A DNA stretch of 64,000 nt from JABMQB01 sp963666575 (GTDB taxonomy: Bacteria; Bacteroidota; Bacteroidia; Bacteroidales; Prolixibacteraceae): positions 1-64,000 of the forward strand of contig CAXXYG010000011.1 in NCBI GenBank assembly GCA_963666575.2, read 5' to 3'. Every line of letters starts with the position of its first letter. The stretch's first letter is position 1. Position numbers and translations under genes: made by a program. The notes beneath the pieces are model-generated. The model had not been told where the DNA came from and did not search any database. It worked only from the letters and a program-made list of their open reading frames with translations. Below are positions 8,100-16,757 of the stretch, piece after piece.

Positions 8100-11000
8100 A
8101 TGAAGCACTTTGTTTTATTACTACCTGTAATGTGCCTACTTTTTTTATATTCGTCATATGCTCAGAATACAAAAACTATTTCGGGAGTTGTAATAGACAA
8201 ATATGAAACAAAAGAAGGAACTATTACGATCCAATATCCAGAAAGGTTGACTTCAGGGAGGAAAGTCTCAGGGCGAATTTTGGTCGAACCAAAATCAGAT
8301 AATCCTTCCAGGGAAAAAAAGCAATTATCAAAATTGCTTTTATATACCATCTCTTTTGGTGAATTAATTCCTGTTAAGGATGGTAATTTTGTATCACAAT
8401 TGCCCATAACTGAAACTTTGCCCGTAAAGGTGATGGATGCTGAAGGAAAGGTTGTTAAAAATTCGTTGTTAAAATTGACGGAAGACATTGGTTCTCAAAA
8501 TTTACATATCCCAAATACCATTAAGGCAAAAAATATCGAAAGAATTACGGGGAGTTTCACTGGAGATATTAACCAAACAAAATTGAAAATAGATGACAAA
8601 TCTGTGGAATTGATTGCGGGTAGTGAGTCAGAGTTATTTTATAAAATTTCAGAGGTTCATCCCGGAAAACATAACCTGGAATTGGATTGTGGTGATGTTC
8701 AAGAAGATAAAAGAGTAAACCTTGTGGATTACTCTTTGAATGCAGGTCGCCTTAATTTAAACAAAGGAGAGCAGACATACCTAAATGTCAAAATTATGGG
8801 TATGGACGATATTGTAGATACGTTGATATTAACTGTTAAAAATGAATCAGCAACTACTATTTCTTTGGAAGGTGGAGACAATCAGATTATTGAAATTTTA
8901 CCTCATGAGGTGGCAGAATCAGGTATTTGGGAGAGGGAATTTGAAGTACAAAGTTTACGGAAGGGAAGTTTTTCTGTTCAAACAAACCTAGAGGTTGTTG
9001 AAATTAAAAAACCTGATACAATGTCAGGGCAAAAAATTAGTATAAGTGAAGACTACGACAAACAGATTGTAGAGAGCACCAGCACTGAATTATATACAAA
9101 CGAAATAGTAAGAAAGCTGGAAATTAATAAGAAAATATGGGAAAGGCACGGTGAGTTATTAAAGTTAAATAAATCCAAGCCAAATCAGGAAGATCTAACT
9201 TTACTGGGAAAAATATCAGCTCCTTGTGATACTCTTACGGTTGATTCTCTTATCCGATTTCAGATAAATTCAATTACTAAAAACATATGTGATATTGATT
9301 CAAAAGTGCTTGACCAATTGTTAAAAGCAATTGATGAATATGAAAAGGCATCATGGAAGAGAGATAGTTTACATGGGGTTTTAAATACGCTAAAAGAATT
9401 TAGTTTTAAGAACCTTAATGACAACTCAATTTCTGAAATTGAAAAGCAAATACAACAGTTACGTAATATGACTCCTGAATCAGCAAATTGTGCAACTAAT
9501 TGGGAGAATGATTTTAGAAAAAGATATTTAGGTGCAAATCAAGGTCGTACAGAATACCAAAAAATTTACGATAGAAAAGTTAAAGAATATAAAGAACGGT
9601 TCGAGAAATGTAAAGCCCAATCATTAAAAAACCTGGAAAAAGAAAAGAAATCGCAGGTAGATGACTTTAAACAATTTAATAGCAAGGGAAAGGAGCAAAT
9701 TGATGGAGCAACTAATTTATTAGCCACTGCTGAACAAAATGCTTCAAACAAACAAAAAGAATTAGAAAAGCATTTAAAAAACCTGAAGGATGAATTATGC
9801 CGGGTAAAAATTGAATGGGAAGTTTTAATTGCATACATGGATTCAAACCTAATTTGCATTAAATGTGATACTTCATACCATATAATCCCGAACGAAATGC
9901 ATAAAATGAATGGTTGCCTTACATATTTAGAATCACTGATTAAAAAGAAAATCCGTGAAATTAGGAAGCCATTAGATTTGGGCACATTAAAAAGAATAGC
10001 AAACAATCATTTTGATTTAAGCGAAATGAAATACCATTTAAATAAGCTTGATTCTTTAAAGGAGGTTTATAAAATTAATAATAGTCCAGAAAATTTAGAC
10101 AAGAATTTAAAATTAGTATTTCCATGTTGCGATGATTTTTATGACCTTTCAACAGGTGTTTATTTGTGGGGACATACTATAAGCCCCCATTCACCAAATC
10201 TTGAATCATTGGCCAAACGGTTGGGGATGGGGATTCCAAAGTTGGTAGTTGTTCCAGCCGATCCGGTCAATTATAAAAATGGGAAAACCCAAAAAGATTA
10301 TTTCAAACAACGAAGTGATTTTTTAAACAAGCAAAATATTATTCGGCAAAAAATTGATAGAAACATAAAAAGGCTTATTTCTTCTGGTAATTCTACTGTA
10401 AATTCAATGCTAAAAGGATTGAGAGATGAAAAGGCTATAAAACTGCATGGTGCTGTGCAAGCTTCAACAATGCATACTCAAAGTGCCGACAACTTACAAA
10501 AATTATTAGAACACTCTCTTAAGGAAATGGCCGATTGTTATAATACATCAATTCAAAATCAACAACAACAAGCTTATGTAGGAATACACCACAAGTGCTT
10601 TGAATTTAAGAAATGCCTTGAAAAGTTAGACGAAGAATTTGAAAACTATCAAAAGAATTTGAATGAGGTTGAGGATACATTGAAAAATCGATGCAATTTG
10701 TTACTAAATAAAATAGAAAAGGTAAAAAAGGAATTAGAAACAATTGTTAGGATACTGGAAGGAGATGGGAAAATCTCAAAATTAAAAGCACAAATTGATC
10801 AGGCAAATTCTGAAATCTCGCATTTATCGAATACAGAAAGCAGTGAGCTTAATAAACGTATAGCTGAATTGAAAAAGAATATTCTTCAACTAAATAATAA
10901 ATTCAAAAAATTGCAAAATGAAAAAGGTAATTTAAAAAATGAGTTTAATAAATTGGTTGAGAAGAGTAATGAATTAATTAGGGAATTAAAAAAAAATGAT

Positions 11001-11954
11001 TTTAAAAAACCAGGTGATAATTTTTCAGATCGTAATGTGAAAAACAATGAGAGTTGTGAAGATTTGCGAAAAGAAATAAATGAAGCAGCCCAAGATCTTG
11101 CAAATAAAAAAGGAGATATTCAAAGGAAAATAAATGAGTTATCCAGAGGGTTGAATAAACTCCTTGAAGATAAAAATAAGGCATCAAAAAATGATTCAAT
11201 TATAAGTAGTAATAAAAGAAAATTATACGATAATGCCGATGAGTTAAAAAGCGGAATAAAGAAGATTGACGAAGAAATTAAAAGAGAAAAGGCACCGAAA
11301 ATTAAAATAACTCCTCAGCCATATTTAAAGGAGGAGATTAAGGCAAGTGACAAACAATTAAAATTTCAGGCACAAGTTAAATTAAAGCATTTATATAATG
11401 ATTACCTAACTTCAGTTGGTCCTTGCGATTGCAAGACAAAAGCAATTGCTTTAGCCTACAATACCAACACCATTGTTAATGATATTATTGGAAAGTTAGC
11501 TGTTGATGTAGCATTAGCGCCTTTGCATTTATTTCCCGGAATATCATTGGCCGGACGTTTGGGTATAGGTATTGTAAAAACTATCCTATGTAATATTTAC
11601 GGAGGAGAATCATTTTCTGATCAACTCATTATTAACCTTTCAAGGGCTATTGGAGGTGAACTATTCCCAAAACTTACCGGTAATCAATTTATTGGGAAAA
11701 AACTAAATAATCTTGCACGGAGAGGACTATCAAAGATTCTTAAAGAAGAGGGCGTGAGATTTATACAATGGGAAGGTTCAACAACTTTAAAATCATGTGG
11801 AAAGGTTTCTGGAAAAACAACACTATTTATTAATTCTAAAACCGGATGGGTGGCTATTATGGTAAAAATCCCGGATTGTCCGCTTGTTGTGATTAAGTAC
11901 AAAGTTAATAATGATGGGGTTCCAATTACCAAACCAAAAATTTTAGAGTTATGA
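8100..11954 (+). CDS. Very large secreted coiled-coil protein, unknown function
   Basis: This 1284-residue protein starts with a clear signal peptide (FVLLLPVMCLLFLYSSYAQ). Residues 22 to about 320 look beta-rich and may form immunoglobulin-like or carbohydrate-binding-like domains. Two long charged coiled-coil regions follow (about 470-640 and 770-1090, rich in K, E, L, N and Q heptads), separated by a part with paired cysteines (ICIKCDTSYH, FPCCDDFYD). From about residue 1107 the character changes: PCDCKTKA, then glycine-rich hydrophobic helices and a beta-rich end with two further cysteines (LKSCGKVSG, IPDCPLVV). There is no membrane anchor or T9SS sorting domain at the C-terminus. The gene stands alone. 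The shape, an exported head, long stalk and different C-terminal domain, suggests a surface or toxin-like protein, but nothing proves this. Confidence 0.7.
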   Translation: MKHFVLLLPVMCLLFLYSSYAQNTKTISGVVIDKYETKEGTITIQYPERLTSGRKVSGRILVEPKSDNPSREKKQLSKLLLYTISFGELIPVKDGNFVSQLPITETLPVKVMDAEGKVVKNSLLKLTEDIGSQNLHIPNTIKAKNIERITGSFTGDINQTKLKIDDKSVELIAGSESELFYKISEVHPGKHNLELDCGDVQEDKRVNLVDYSLNAGRLNLNKGEQTYLNVKIMGMDDIVDTLILTVKNESATTISLEGGDNQIIEILPHEVAESGIWEREFEVQSLRKGSFSVQTNLEVVEIKKPDTMSGQKISISEDYDKQIVESTSTELYTNEIVRKLEINKKIWERHGELLKLNKSKPNQEDLTLLGKISAPCDTLTVDSLIRFQINSITKNICDIDSKVLDQLLKAIDEYEKASWKRDSLHGVLNTLKEFSFKNLNDNSISEIEKQIQQLRNMTPESANCATNWENDFRKRYLGANQGRTEYQKIYDRKVKEYKERFEKCKAQSLKNLEKEKKSQVDDFKQFNSKGKEQIDGATNLLATAEQNASNKQKELEKHLKNLKDELCRVKIEWEVLIAYMDSNLICIKCDTSYHIIPNEMHKMNGCLTYLESLIKKKIREIRKPLDLGTLKRIANNHFDLSEMKYHLNKLDSLKEVYKINNSPENLDKNLKLVFPCCDDFYDLSTGVYLWGHTISPHSPNLESLAKRLGMGIPKLVVVPADPVNYKNGKTQKDYFKQRSDFLNKQNIIRQKIDRNIKRLISSGNSTVNSMLKGLRDEKAIKLHGAVQASTMHTQSADNLQKLLEHSLKEMADCYNTSIQNQQQQAYVGIHHKCFEFKKCLEKLDEEFENYQKNLNEVEDTLKNRCNLLLNKIEKVKKELETIVRILEGDGKISKLKAQIDQANSEISHLSNTESSELNKRIAELKKNILQLNNKFKKLQNEKGNLKNEFNKLVEKSNELIRELKKNDFKKPGDNFSDRNVKNNESCEDLRKEINEAAQDLANKKGDIQRKINELSRGLNKLLEDKNKASKNDSIISSNKRKLYDNADELKSGIKKIDEEIKREKAPKIKITPQPYLKEEIKASDKQLKFQAQVKLKHLYNDYLTSVGPCDCKTKAIALAYNTNTIVNDIIGKLAVDVALAPLHLFPGISLAGRLGIGIVKTILCNIYGGESFSDQLIINLSRAIGGELFPKLTGNQFIGKKLNNLARRGLSKILKEEGVRFIQWEGSTTLKSCGKVSGKTTLFINSKTGWVAIMVKIPDCPLVVIKYKVNNDGVPITKPKILEL

Positions 11955-12027
11955 ATTTAGTACCATTTTGAGACAGTATCCCGCTAAGTGTGTAAAGCGA
12001 TTTGGTTAATATAAATGAATACCTATT

Positions 12028-12870
12028 TCAGAAATCGTATAAATTATTCTTTTTTGTTCTAATTATTCCATATGCCATAAACGATAAACCAACTATAATA
12101 TAAGGAATACTCAAGATTTGGCCCATATTTAAAAACATATCTTCCTCAAAACCAACTTGTTTCTCTTTTATGAATTCAATAAAAAAACGGGAGACAAAAA
12201 CCAATATGGCCACTAATCCAAAGAAAAAACCATTTTTAAATTTTCCTCTTTTGTATTTGTAAAGCAACACCATAATCGTAAAAATTGTAAAGTACATAAT
12301 GGCTTCATACAGTTGTGCAGGATGCCTTGGTACATTGTCAACACGCTCAAAAATAAATCCCCAGGATTTTGACGTTTGGATTCCAATTATCTCAGAATTC
12401 ATAAGGTTTGCAAGGCGTATAAAAACTCCTGTCAGTGGAGCAACTACTGCAATTAAATCAATGGTATCAATTAATGAGTGTTTTGTTTTTCGGGAATATA
12501 AAATTAAGGCAATTAATAATCCCAATACTCCACCATGACTTGCCAATCCCTGATAGCCTGTAAATTTAATTCCACCCGATTGTAAAAACCTAATGGGCAA
12601 AATCATTTCAACAGGATGTGATATATAATATGAAAATTCATAAAACAAACAATGGCCCAATCGCGCACCGACCATAATACCAATCATGGCATAAATGGTA
12701 AGTTTATCCAGATTCTCAGGTGGAATATTTTCCCGCTTGTAAATCCATCCGAGGAGATAAACACAAAGAATTAAACCGGAAACAAATAACAGTCCGTAGT
12801 ACCTGATAGAAATCCCAAAAACATTAAAAATCTCAGGGTCGATATTCCAGTGAATATAATTGAATTCCAT
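12028..12870 (-). CDS. lgt: Prolipoprotein diacylglyceryl transferase
   Basis: Lgt moves a diacylglyceryl group from phosphatidylglycerol to the lipobox cysteine of prolipoproteins in the inner membrane. The 280-residue protein has about seven membrane segments and the family blocks: IRYYGLLF, GARLGHCLFYE, SHGGVLG with H112, RLANLMNSEIIG with R152, RHPAQLYEA and VSRFFIEF with R228. These match E. coli H103, R143 and R239. It follows selD by 15 bases on the same strand and is probably co-transcribed with selU-selD. There is no obvious biochemical link between the two functions. Confidence 0.97.
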   Translation of the reverse strand: MEFNYIHWNIDPEIFNVFGISIRYYGLLFVSGLILCVYLLGWIYKRENIPPENLDKLTIYAMIGIMVGARLGHCLFYEFSYYISHPVEMILPIRFLQSGGIKFTGYQGLASHGGVLGLLIALILYSRKTKHSLIDTIDLIAVVAPLTGVFIRLANLMNSEIIGIQTSKSWGFIFERVDNVPRHPAQLYEAIMYFTIFTIMVLLYKYKRGKFKNGFFFGLVAILVFVSRFFIEFIKEKQVGFEEDMFLNMGQILSIPYIIVGLSFMAYGIIRTKKNNLYDF

Positions 12871-12885
12871 AACTTATTGTTTCTT

Positions 12886-13932
12886 TTATTTCACCGTAAT
12901 TAACAGGCCTTCCTGTTTTTTGAAAGTTCCGAATACTTCAGCATTAATACCGTTTTTATGAAGCAGGGTTTCTACGTCATCCAAGGCACTTTCTTCAACA
13001 GCAATTAACAGCCCGCCACTGGTTTGTGGGTCGCATAAAATATTTTTATAATCGGGATTTTTCAGATTAATATTGTGCCCATAACTGTCCCAATTCCGGT
13101 GGGTTCCTCCCGGTACGCTGTTTTGAGCCAGGTATTCATCAATAACATTTAATTTAGGAACTTTTGAATACTCAATTTCAGCCGATAAGTTACTTCCTTC
13201 GCACATTTCGGACAGGTGCCCCAACAATCCAAAACCAGTTACATCGGTCATGGCCTTAACGCCTTGTACCGTTGCCAGTTGAGTTCCAATGGCGTTTAAC
13301 TGGCACATCGAATCTGGGGCAATATTGGAGTGTTCGTCTTTTAAAATACCTTGTTTTTGGGCAGTTGTTAAAATACCAACACCCAATGGTTTTGTCAGTA
13401 AAAGTTTACAACCTTCGGTGGCGGTATTGTTTTGTTTTAATTTATCAATGTCGACCACACCGGTTACTGCCAGTCCAAAAATAGGCTCAGGACTATCGAT
13501 GCTGTGCCCTCCGGCAAGTGTTATGCCAGCTTTTTTACAGGTTTGCCTGCCGCCTTCTAAAACCTGCTGTGCAATTTCGGGCGCCAATTTATCGATGGGC
13601 CAGCCAAGTATGGCAATTGCCAGTAGTGGTTTTCCTCCCATGGCATACACATCGCTGATGGCGTTTGTGGCAGCAATTTGCCCAAAGGTAAAAGGGTCGT
13701 CAACTATCGGCATAAAAAAATCGGTGGTGCTGATAATAGCTGTGCCGTTATCCATATCGTACACTGCAGCATCGTCGCGGTCGGCATTACCAACCAATAA
13801 ACGCGCATCAGTAACTGGTTCGATGGAGGTTTTTAAAATGGAGCTTAATAGTTTGGGCGATATTTTACAGCCACAACCTGCGCCATGACTGTATTGTGTT
13901 AATTTTATTTTGGGTGTATCAGATTGATTCAT
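12886..13932 (-). CDS. selD: Selenophosphate synthetase (selenide, water dikinase)
   Basis: SelD makes selenophosphate from selenide and ATP. The N-terminal LTQYSHGAGCGCKISP block holds the active-site cysteine C20 and lysine K23 (C17/K20 in E. coli), so this is a cysteine, not selenocysteine, form. DDAAVYD, TTDFFMPIV, NAISDVYAMGGKP, GGHSID, TDVTGFGLLGHL and CDPQTSGGLL are all present across 348 residues. Its start overlaps the end of selU by 14 bases, so selenophosphate is made next to the enzyme that uses it. No selA, selB or selC is seen in the window. Confidence 0.97.
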   Translation of the reverse strand: MNQSDTPKIKLTQYSHGAGCGCKISPKLLSSILKTSIEPVTDARLLVGNADRDDAAVYDMDNGTAIISTTDFFMPIVDDPFTFGQIAATNAISDVYAMGGKPLLAIAILGWPIDKLAPEIAQQVLEGGRQTCKKAGITLAGGHSIDSPEPIFGLAVTGVVDIDKLKQNNTATEGCKLLLTKPLGVGILTTAQKQGILKDEHSNIAPDSMCQLNAIGTQLATVQGVKAMTDVTGFGLLGHLSEMCEGSNLSAEIEYSKVPKLNVIDEYLAQNSVPGGTHRNWDSYGHNINLKNPDYKNILCDPQTSGGLLIAVEESALDDVETLLHKNGINAEVFGTFKKQEGLLITVK

Positions 13933-14950
13933 AGTAGTTATGTAATAATTGAGCGTTTTCTGTGTGATTTACATTTTTAATTTTAAGCGTATGTACAAGT
14001 TTCTGGTCTCTGGTGGCCAGTCCCCGTAAATAATATTTGTCGTAATACTGAAGGGAAAGAATAGCTACATCGTAAAAGTTATTTTGCCCCAAATTACCGA
14101 GGGCAATTTTAGTATTTTGCCCACCCAGCCTTTTTGATATGCGGTTGATGGCATTGGCCAGGTCTTCAGGATTTGAATCGGCATATTCATCTACCAAATG
14201 TATTGCCCTTTCTTCTTTTGGAATATCCAGGAAATAGACAGGCGTATCTCTCATTTGGTTGTATAAATTCATGGGAATATTGACCGTCCCAATCCGGTGG
14301 CTTTCGTCTTCAATCCAAATTGTTTTCGACAGGTTTAATTCTTTCCATTCCCAGAAAAGATCATTTTCAAACTGTTCGATGGTGGGCTGGGGGTGAAAGT
14401 CGATATTGCCGAAAGCCGAACCTTTGTGTTTTGCAAGGCCTTCGAGGTCGATGATTTGGTAACCTCTGTTTTGTAGTTCGTATAAAAGATACGTTTTTCC
14501 ACTGCCTGTGTATCCACCTAAAATCCGTATTTCGGCAGGTTGTTTAAATGCATTTAAGGCATGATTACGAAACGATTTGTACCCTCCTTTAATAACATAA
14601 ACCTCCTCAAATCCATTTGTTTCGAGGTGTTTGGCAAATGCCTGAGAACGCATACCTCCACGCCAGCAATGGACGGCAATTTTTGAACCTCCCTTTGCCA
14701 CTTTTTTCGCTTCTGAAATAAAGTTTTCCAGCTTTGGATTTACAAATTTATACCCTAATTCAATGGCTTTTTCTTTTGATTGTTTTTTATATACCGTACC
14801 AACTTTTGCCCGCTCTTCATCCGAAAACAGGGGGATGCTTTTAGCACATGGGATGTGCCCTTTTGTAAATTCCCCGGGCGACCGTACATCAATCAACGGG
14901 GTAGTATTTATTATTTGCAGGTAATCGTGTATTTCAATTTCCAGTAACAT
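13919..14950 (-). CDS. selU: tRNA 2-selenouridine synthase
   Basis: SelU (MnmH, YbbB) replaces the sulfur of 2-thiouridine at the tRNA wobble position with selenium, through a geranylated intermediate. The N-terminal rhodanese domain has LIDVRSPGEF and the catalytic loop HCWRGGMRS with the active cysteine at 95-97 depending on the start. A P-loop domain follows (GGYTGSGKT, about 147-155) with IIDLEGLAKHKGSAFG. The ATG at 14950 is taken as start; a GTG two codons upstream (14956) is also possible. It is the first gene of the selU-selD-lgt run. Confidence 0.95.
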   Translation of the reverse strand: MLLEIEIHDYLQIINTTPLIDVRSPGEFTKGHIPCAKSIPLFSDEERAKVGTVYKKQSKEKAIELGYKFVNPKLENFISEAKKVAKGGSKIAVHCWRGGMRSQAFAKHLETNGFEEVYVIKGGYKSFRNHALNAFKQPAEIRILGGYTGSGKTYLLYELQNRGYQIIDLEGLAKHKGSAFGNIDFHPQPTIEQFENDLFWEWKELNLSKTIWIEDESHRIGTVNIPMNLYNQMRDTPVYFLDIPKEERAIHLVDEYADSNPEDLANAINRISKRLGGQNTKIALGNLGQNNFYDVAILSLQYYDKYYLRGLATRDQKLVHTLKIKNVNHTENAQLLHNYYESI

Positions 14951-15004
14951 GGCCACAAAGTTACTTAAATCAATGAGACTTTAATTTTGAGAATCAAAAT
15001 TATT

Positions 15005-15085
15005 TAATCGAATTCCTGCCCGTTCGGCCAGTCAGAGATCCTGAGCTTTATCTCAGTCTGCCGATCAAGCTGGAAGGGATTTAAT
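15005..15085. repeat. REP-like palindromic sequence
   Basis: Between divergent selU and the MFS gene is a more GC-rich patch containing CTGAG-N6-CTCAG inside GATCCTGAGCTTTATCTCAG. Such short palindromes are common as dispersed intergenic repeats in Bacteroidota. Other copies in the genome cannot be seen from this window. Confidence 0.3.
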
Positions 15086-15184
15086 GCCTTTTATTCTCTG
15101 TTACTCGTTTGTAACGATAGCAGCGTTGCACTTTACAAAATTCCATTATCTTGTAACCTCAAAATTTTAAGGCAATATTTCGGG

Positions 15185-16546
15185 ATGGAAAAGGTAAAAA
15201 AAGCATTAAATGAATCAGCAGCACTACGTTGGGGAGTTTTAATTTTGGTAGGGTTTATCCTATCAACCAACTATTATTTTTACGATGCTTTTTCGACTTT
15301 AAAAGACCTGTTAAAAGCCGAATTTAACTTTACAAATACCGATTATGGGCTATTTGTATCATTCTATTCTATCCCTAATACTTTTTTACTTATGGCTGTT
15401 ATTGGGGGGATTATTCTTGACAGAGTAGGTATCAGAAGAACAGGATTTACCTTTATTTTTTTTATGGCCTTTGGGGCATTGTTAACAGCTTATGGCGCCT
15501 CTGATTATTACAGTAAGGGTGGATTTGGGAATGGATTAATGCAATCATTCCTTCCAAAATATTCTCCTGAGCTAAAAATGATGCTTTTGGGGCGTTTTTT
15601 CTTTGGCCTTGGTGCCGAGACCAGCATTGTAGTGATAAGTAAAATATTGGTTAAATGGTTTAAAGGCCGTGACCTTGCTCTGGCATTTGGATTAAAAGTT
15701 GGTTTTGGCAGGTTGGGTACTTTTGCTGCCTTGCAGATTTCGCCTGTGGTGGCCAATGGAGGCGAAGGATTAACAACTGCCATATGGTTGGCTGCCATAT
15801 TAACCTTAACAGGTTTACTTGCCTTTTTGGTGTACATGCTATTAGATGCCAAACTTGACAAACAGTTAATTGTTACAGAAAACAAAACTGAAAAAGTGAA
15901 ATTTAAATTAAGTGATGTATTTGGAATTTTAGGTAACAGAGCCTACTTGTACATTGCCCTTTTATGTGTCACGTTTTATTCGGCAGTATTCCCGTTTATG
16001 GCATATGCCCCCGATTTTTTTGCTGATAAGTTTGGTTTTACTGATGTGGAAAGTGGAAGAATAACATCTCTTCTGCCTTTAGGCACCTTGGTTTTTACAC
16101 CGTTGTTTGGCTTTTTAATCGACAGAAAAGGGAAAAGTGCCACAGCCATGATTTTTGGCTCTTTAGTTTTATTTGTTGTACACATGATATTTGGATTCAC
16201 AAATATTTTGCCCTATGTGCCAATGGTTATGCTAGGTATTTCATTCTCTTTAGTTCCTGCATCGATGTGGCCAAGCATGGTAAAACTAGTGGACGACCAA
16301 CAGATTGGGACAGCTTATGGATTAATGTATTCCATACAAAATCTGGGATTGTGGATATTTCCGCTACTCGCCGGAATTTTATTGGATAAAACCAATCCAG
16401 GGAATCCTGAGGTTGCCGATTATACTGCCCCCATCATAATGTTTGCAGCACTGGGGCTGGTGGGTTTGGTATTTGCTTTGCTTTTAAAATACGAAGACAA
16501 AAAACGGCACTTTGGTGTGGAGCTTCCTTTGAATAGAAAAAAGTAG
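15185..16546 (+). CDS. Major facilitator superfamily transporter
   Basis: This 453-residue inner-membrane protein has about 12 hydrophobic segments and a typical MFS loop 2-3 motif (GGIILDRVGIRRTGF), with a related one in the second half (FGFLIDRKGKSATA). An inserted stretch after segment 3 (YYSKGGFGNGLMQSF, residues about 100-120) is not seen in the shortest MFS proteins. The substrate cannot be told; anion or sugar/peptide-type MFS are possible. It stands alone, transcribed away from selU. Confidence 0.85.
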   Translation: MEKVKKALNESAALRWGVLILVGFILSTNYYFYDAFSTLKDLLKAEFNFTNTDYGLFVSFYSIPNTFLLMAVIGGIILDRVGIRRTGFTFIFFMAFGALLTAYGASDYYSKGGFGNGLMQSFLPKYSPELKMMLLGRFFFGLGAETSIVVISKILVKWFKGRDLALAFGLKVGFGRLGTFAALQISPVVANGGEGLTTAIWLAAILTLTGLLAFLVYMLLDAKLDKQLIVTENKTEKVKFKLSDVFGILGNRAYLYIALLCVTFYSAVFPFMAYAPDFFADKFGFTDVESGRITSLLPLGTLVFTPLFGFLIDRKGKSATAMIFGSLVLFVVHMIFGFTNILPYVPMVMLGISFSLVPASMWPSMVKLVDDQQIGTAYGLMYSIQNLGLWIFPLLAGILLDKTNPGNPEVADYTAPIIMFAALGLVGLVFALLLKYEDKKRHFGVELPLNRKK

Positions 16547-16757
16547 CTAACCATTAGCTGAAAGCCTTCTGCCTCAGGTTGCAAGCTACAAACTATAAAA
16601 GCTAGCAGCTTTCAACACGAGGCTTGAATTCCTTTTGTAGGTTTTTTAAAATTGACCCACAAAATTGGCAATTTGATATAACATGGAATATTTACATTTG
16701 CACATCATTATTATATCTTAAAATCTTTTCTATTTTTGTTTTAAAAGCAAATCATTC

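Noticed and set aside
9566..10006. 146-codon open frame opposite the large coiled-coil gene
   Set aside because: It lies in a lysine/glutamate-rich coiled coil whose antisense is rich in phenylalanine, serine and leucine; an artefact of composition.
13289..13888. 199-codon open frame opposite selD
   Set aside because: selD is conserved along its whole length on the other strand; the antisense frame has no family features and is a shadow of selD codon use.
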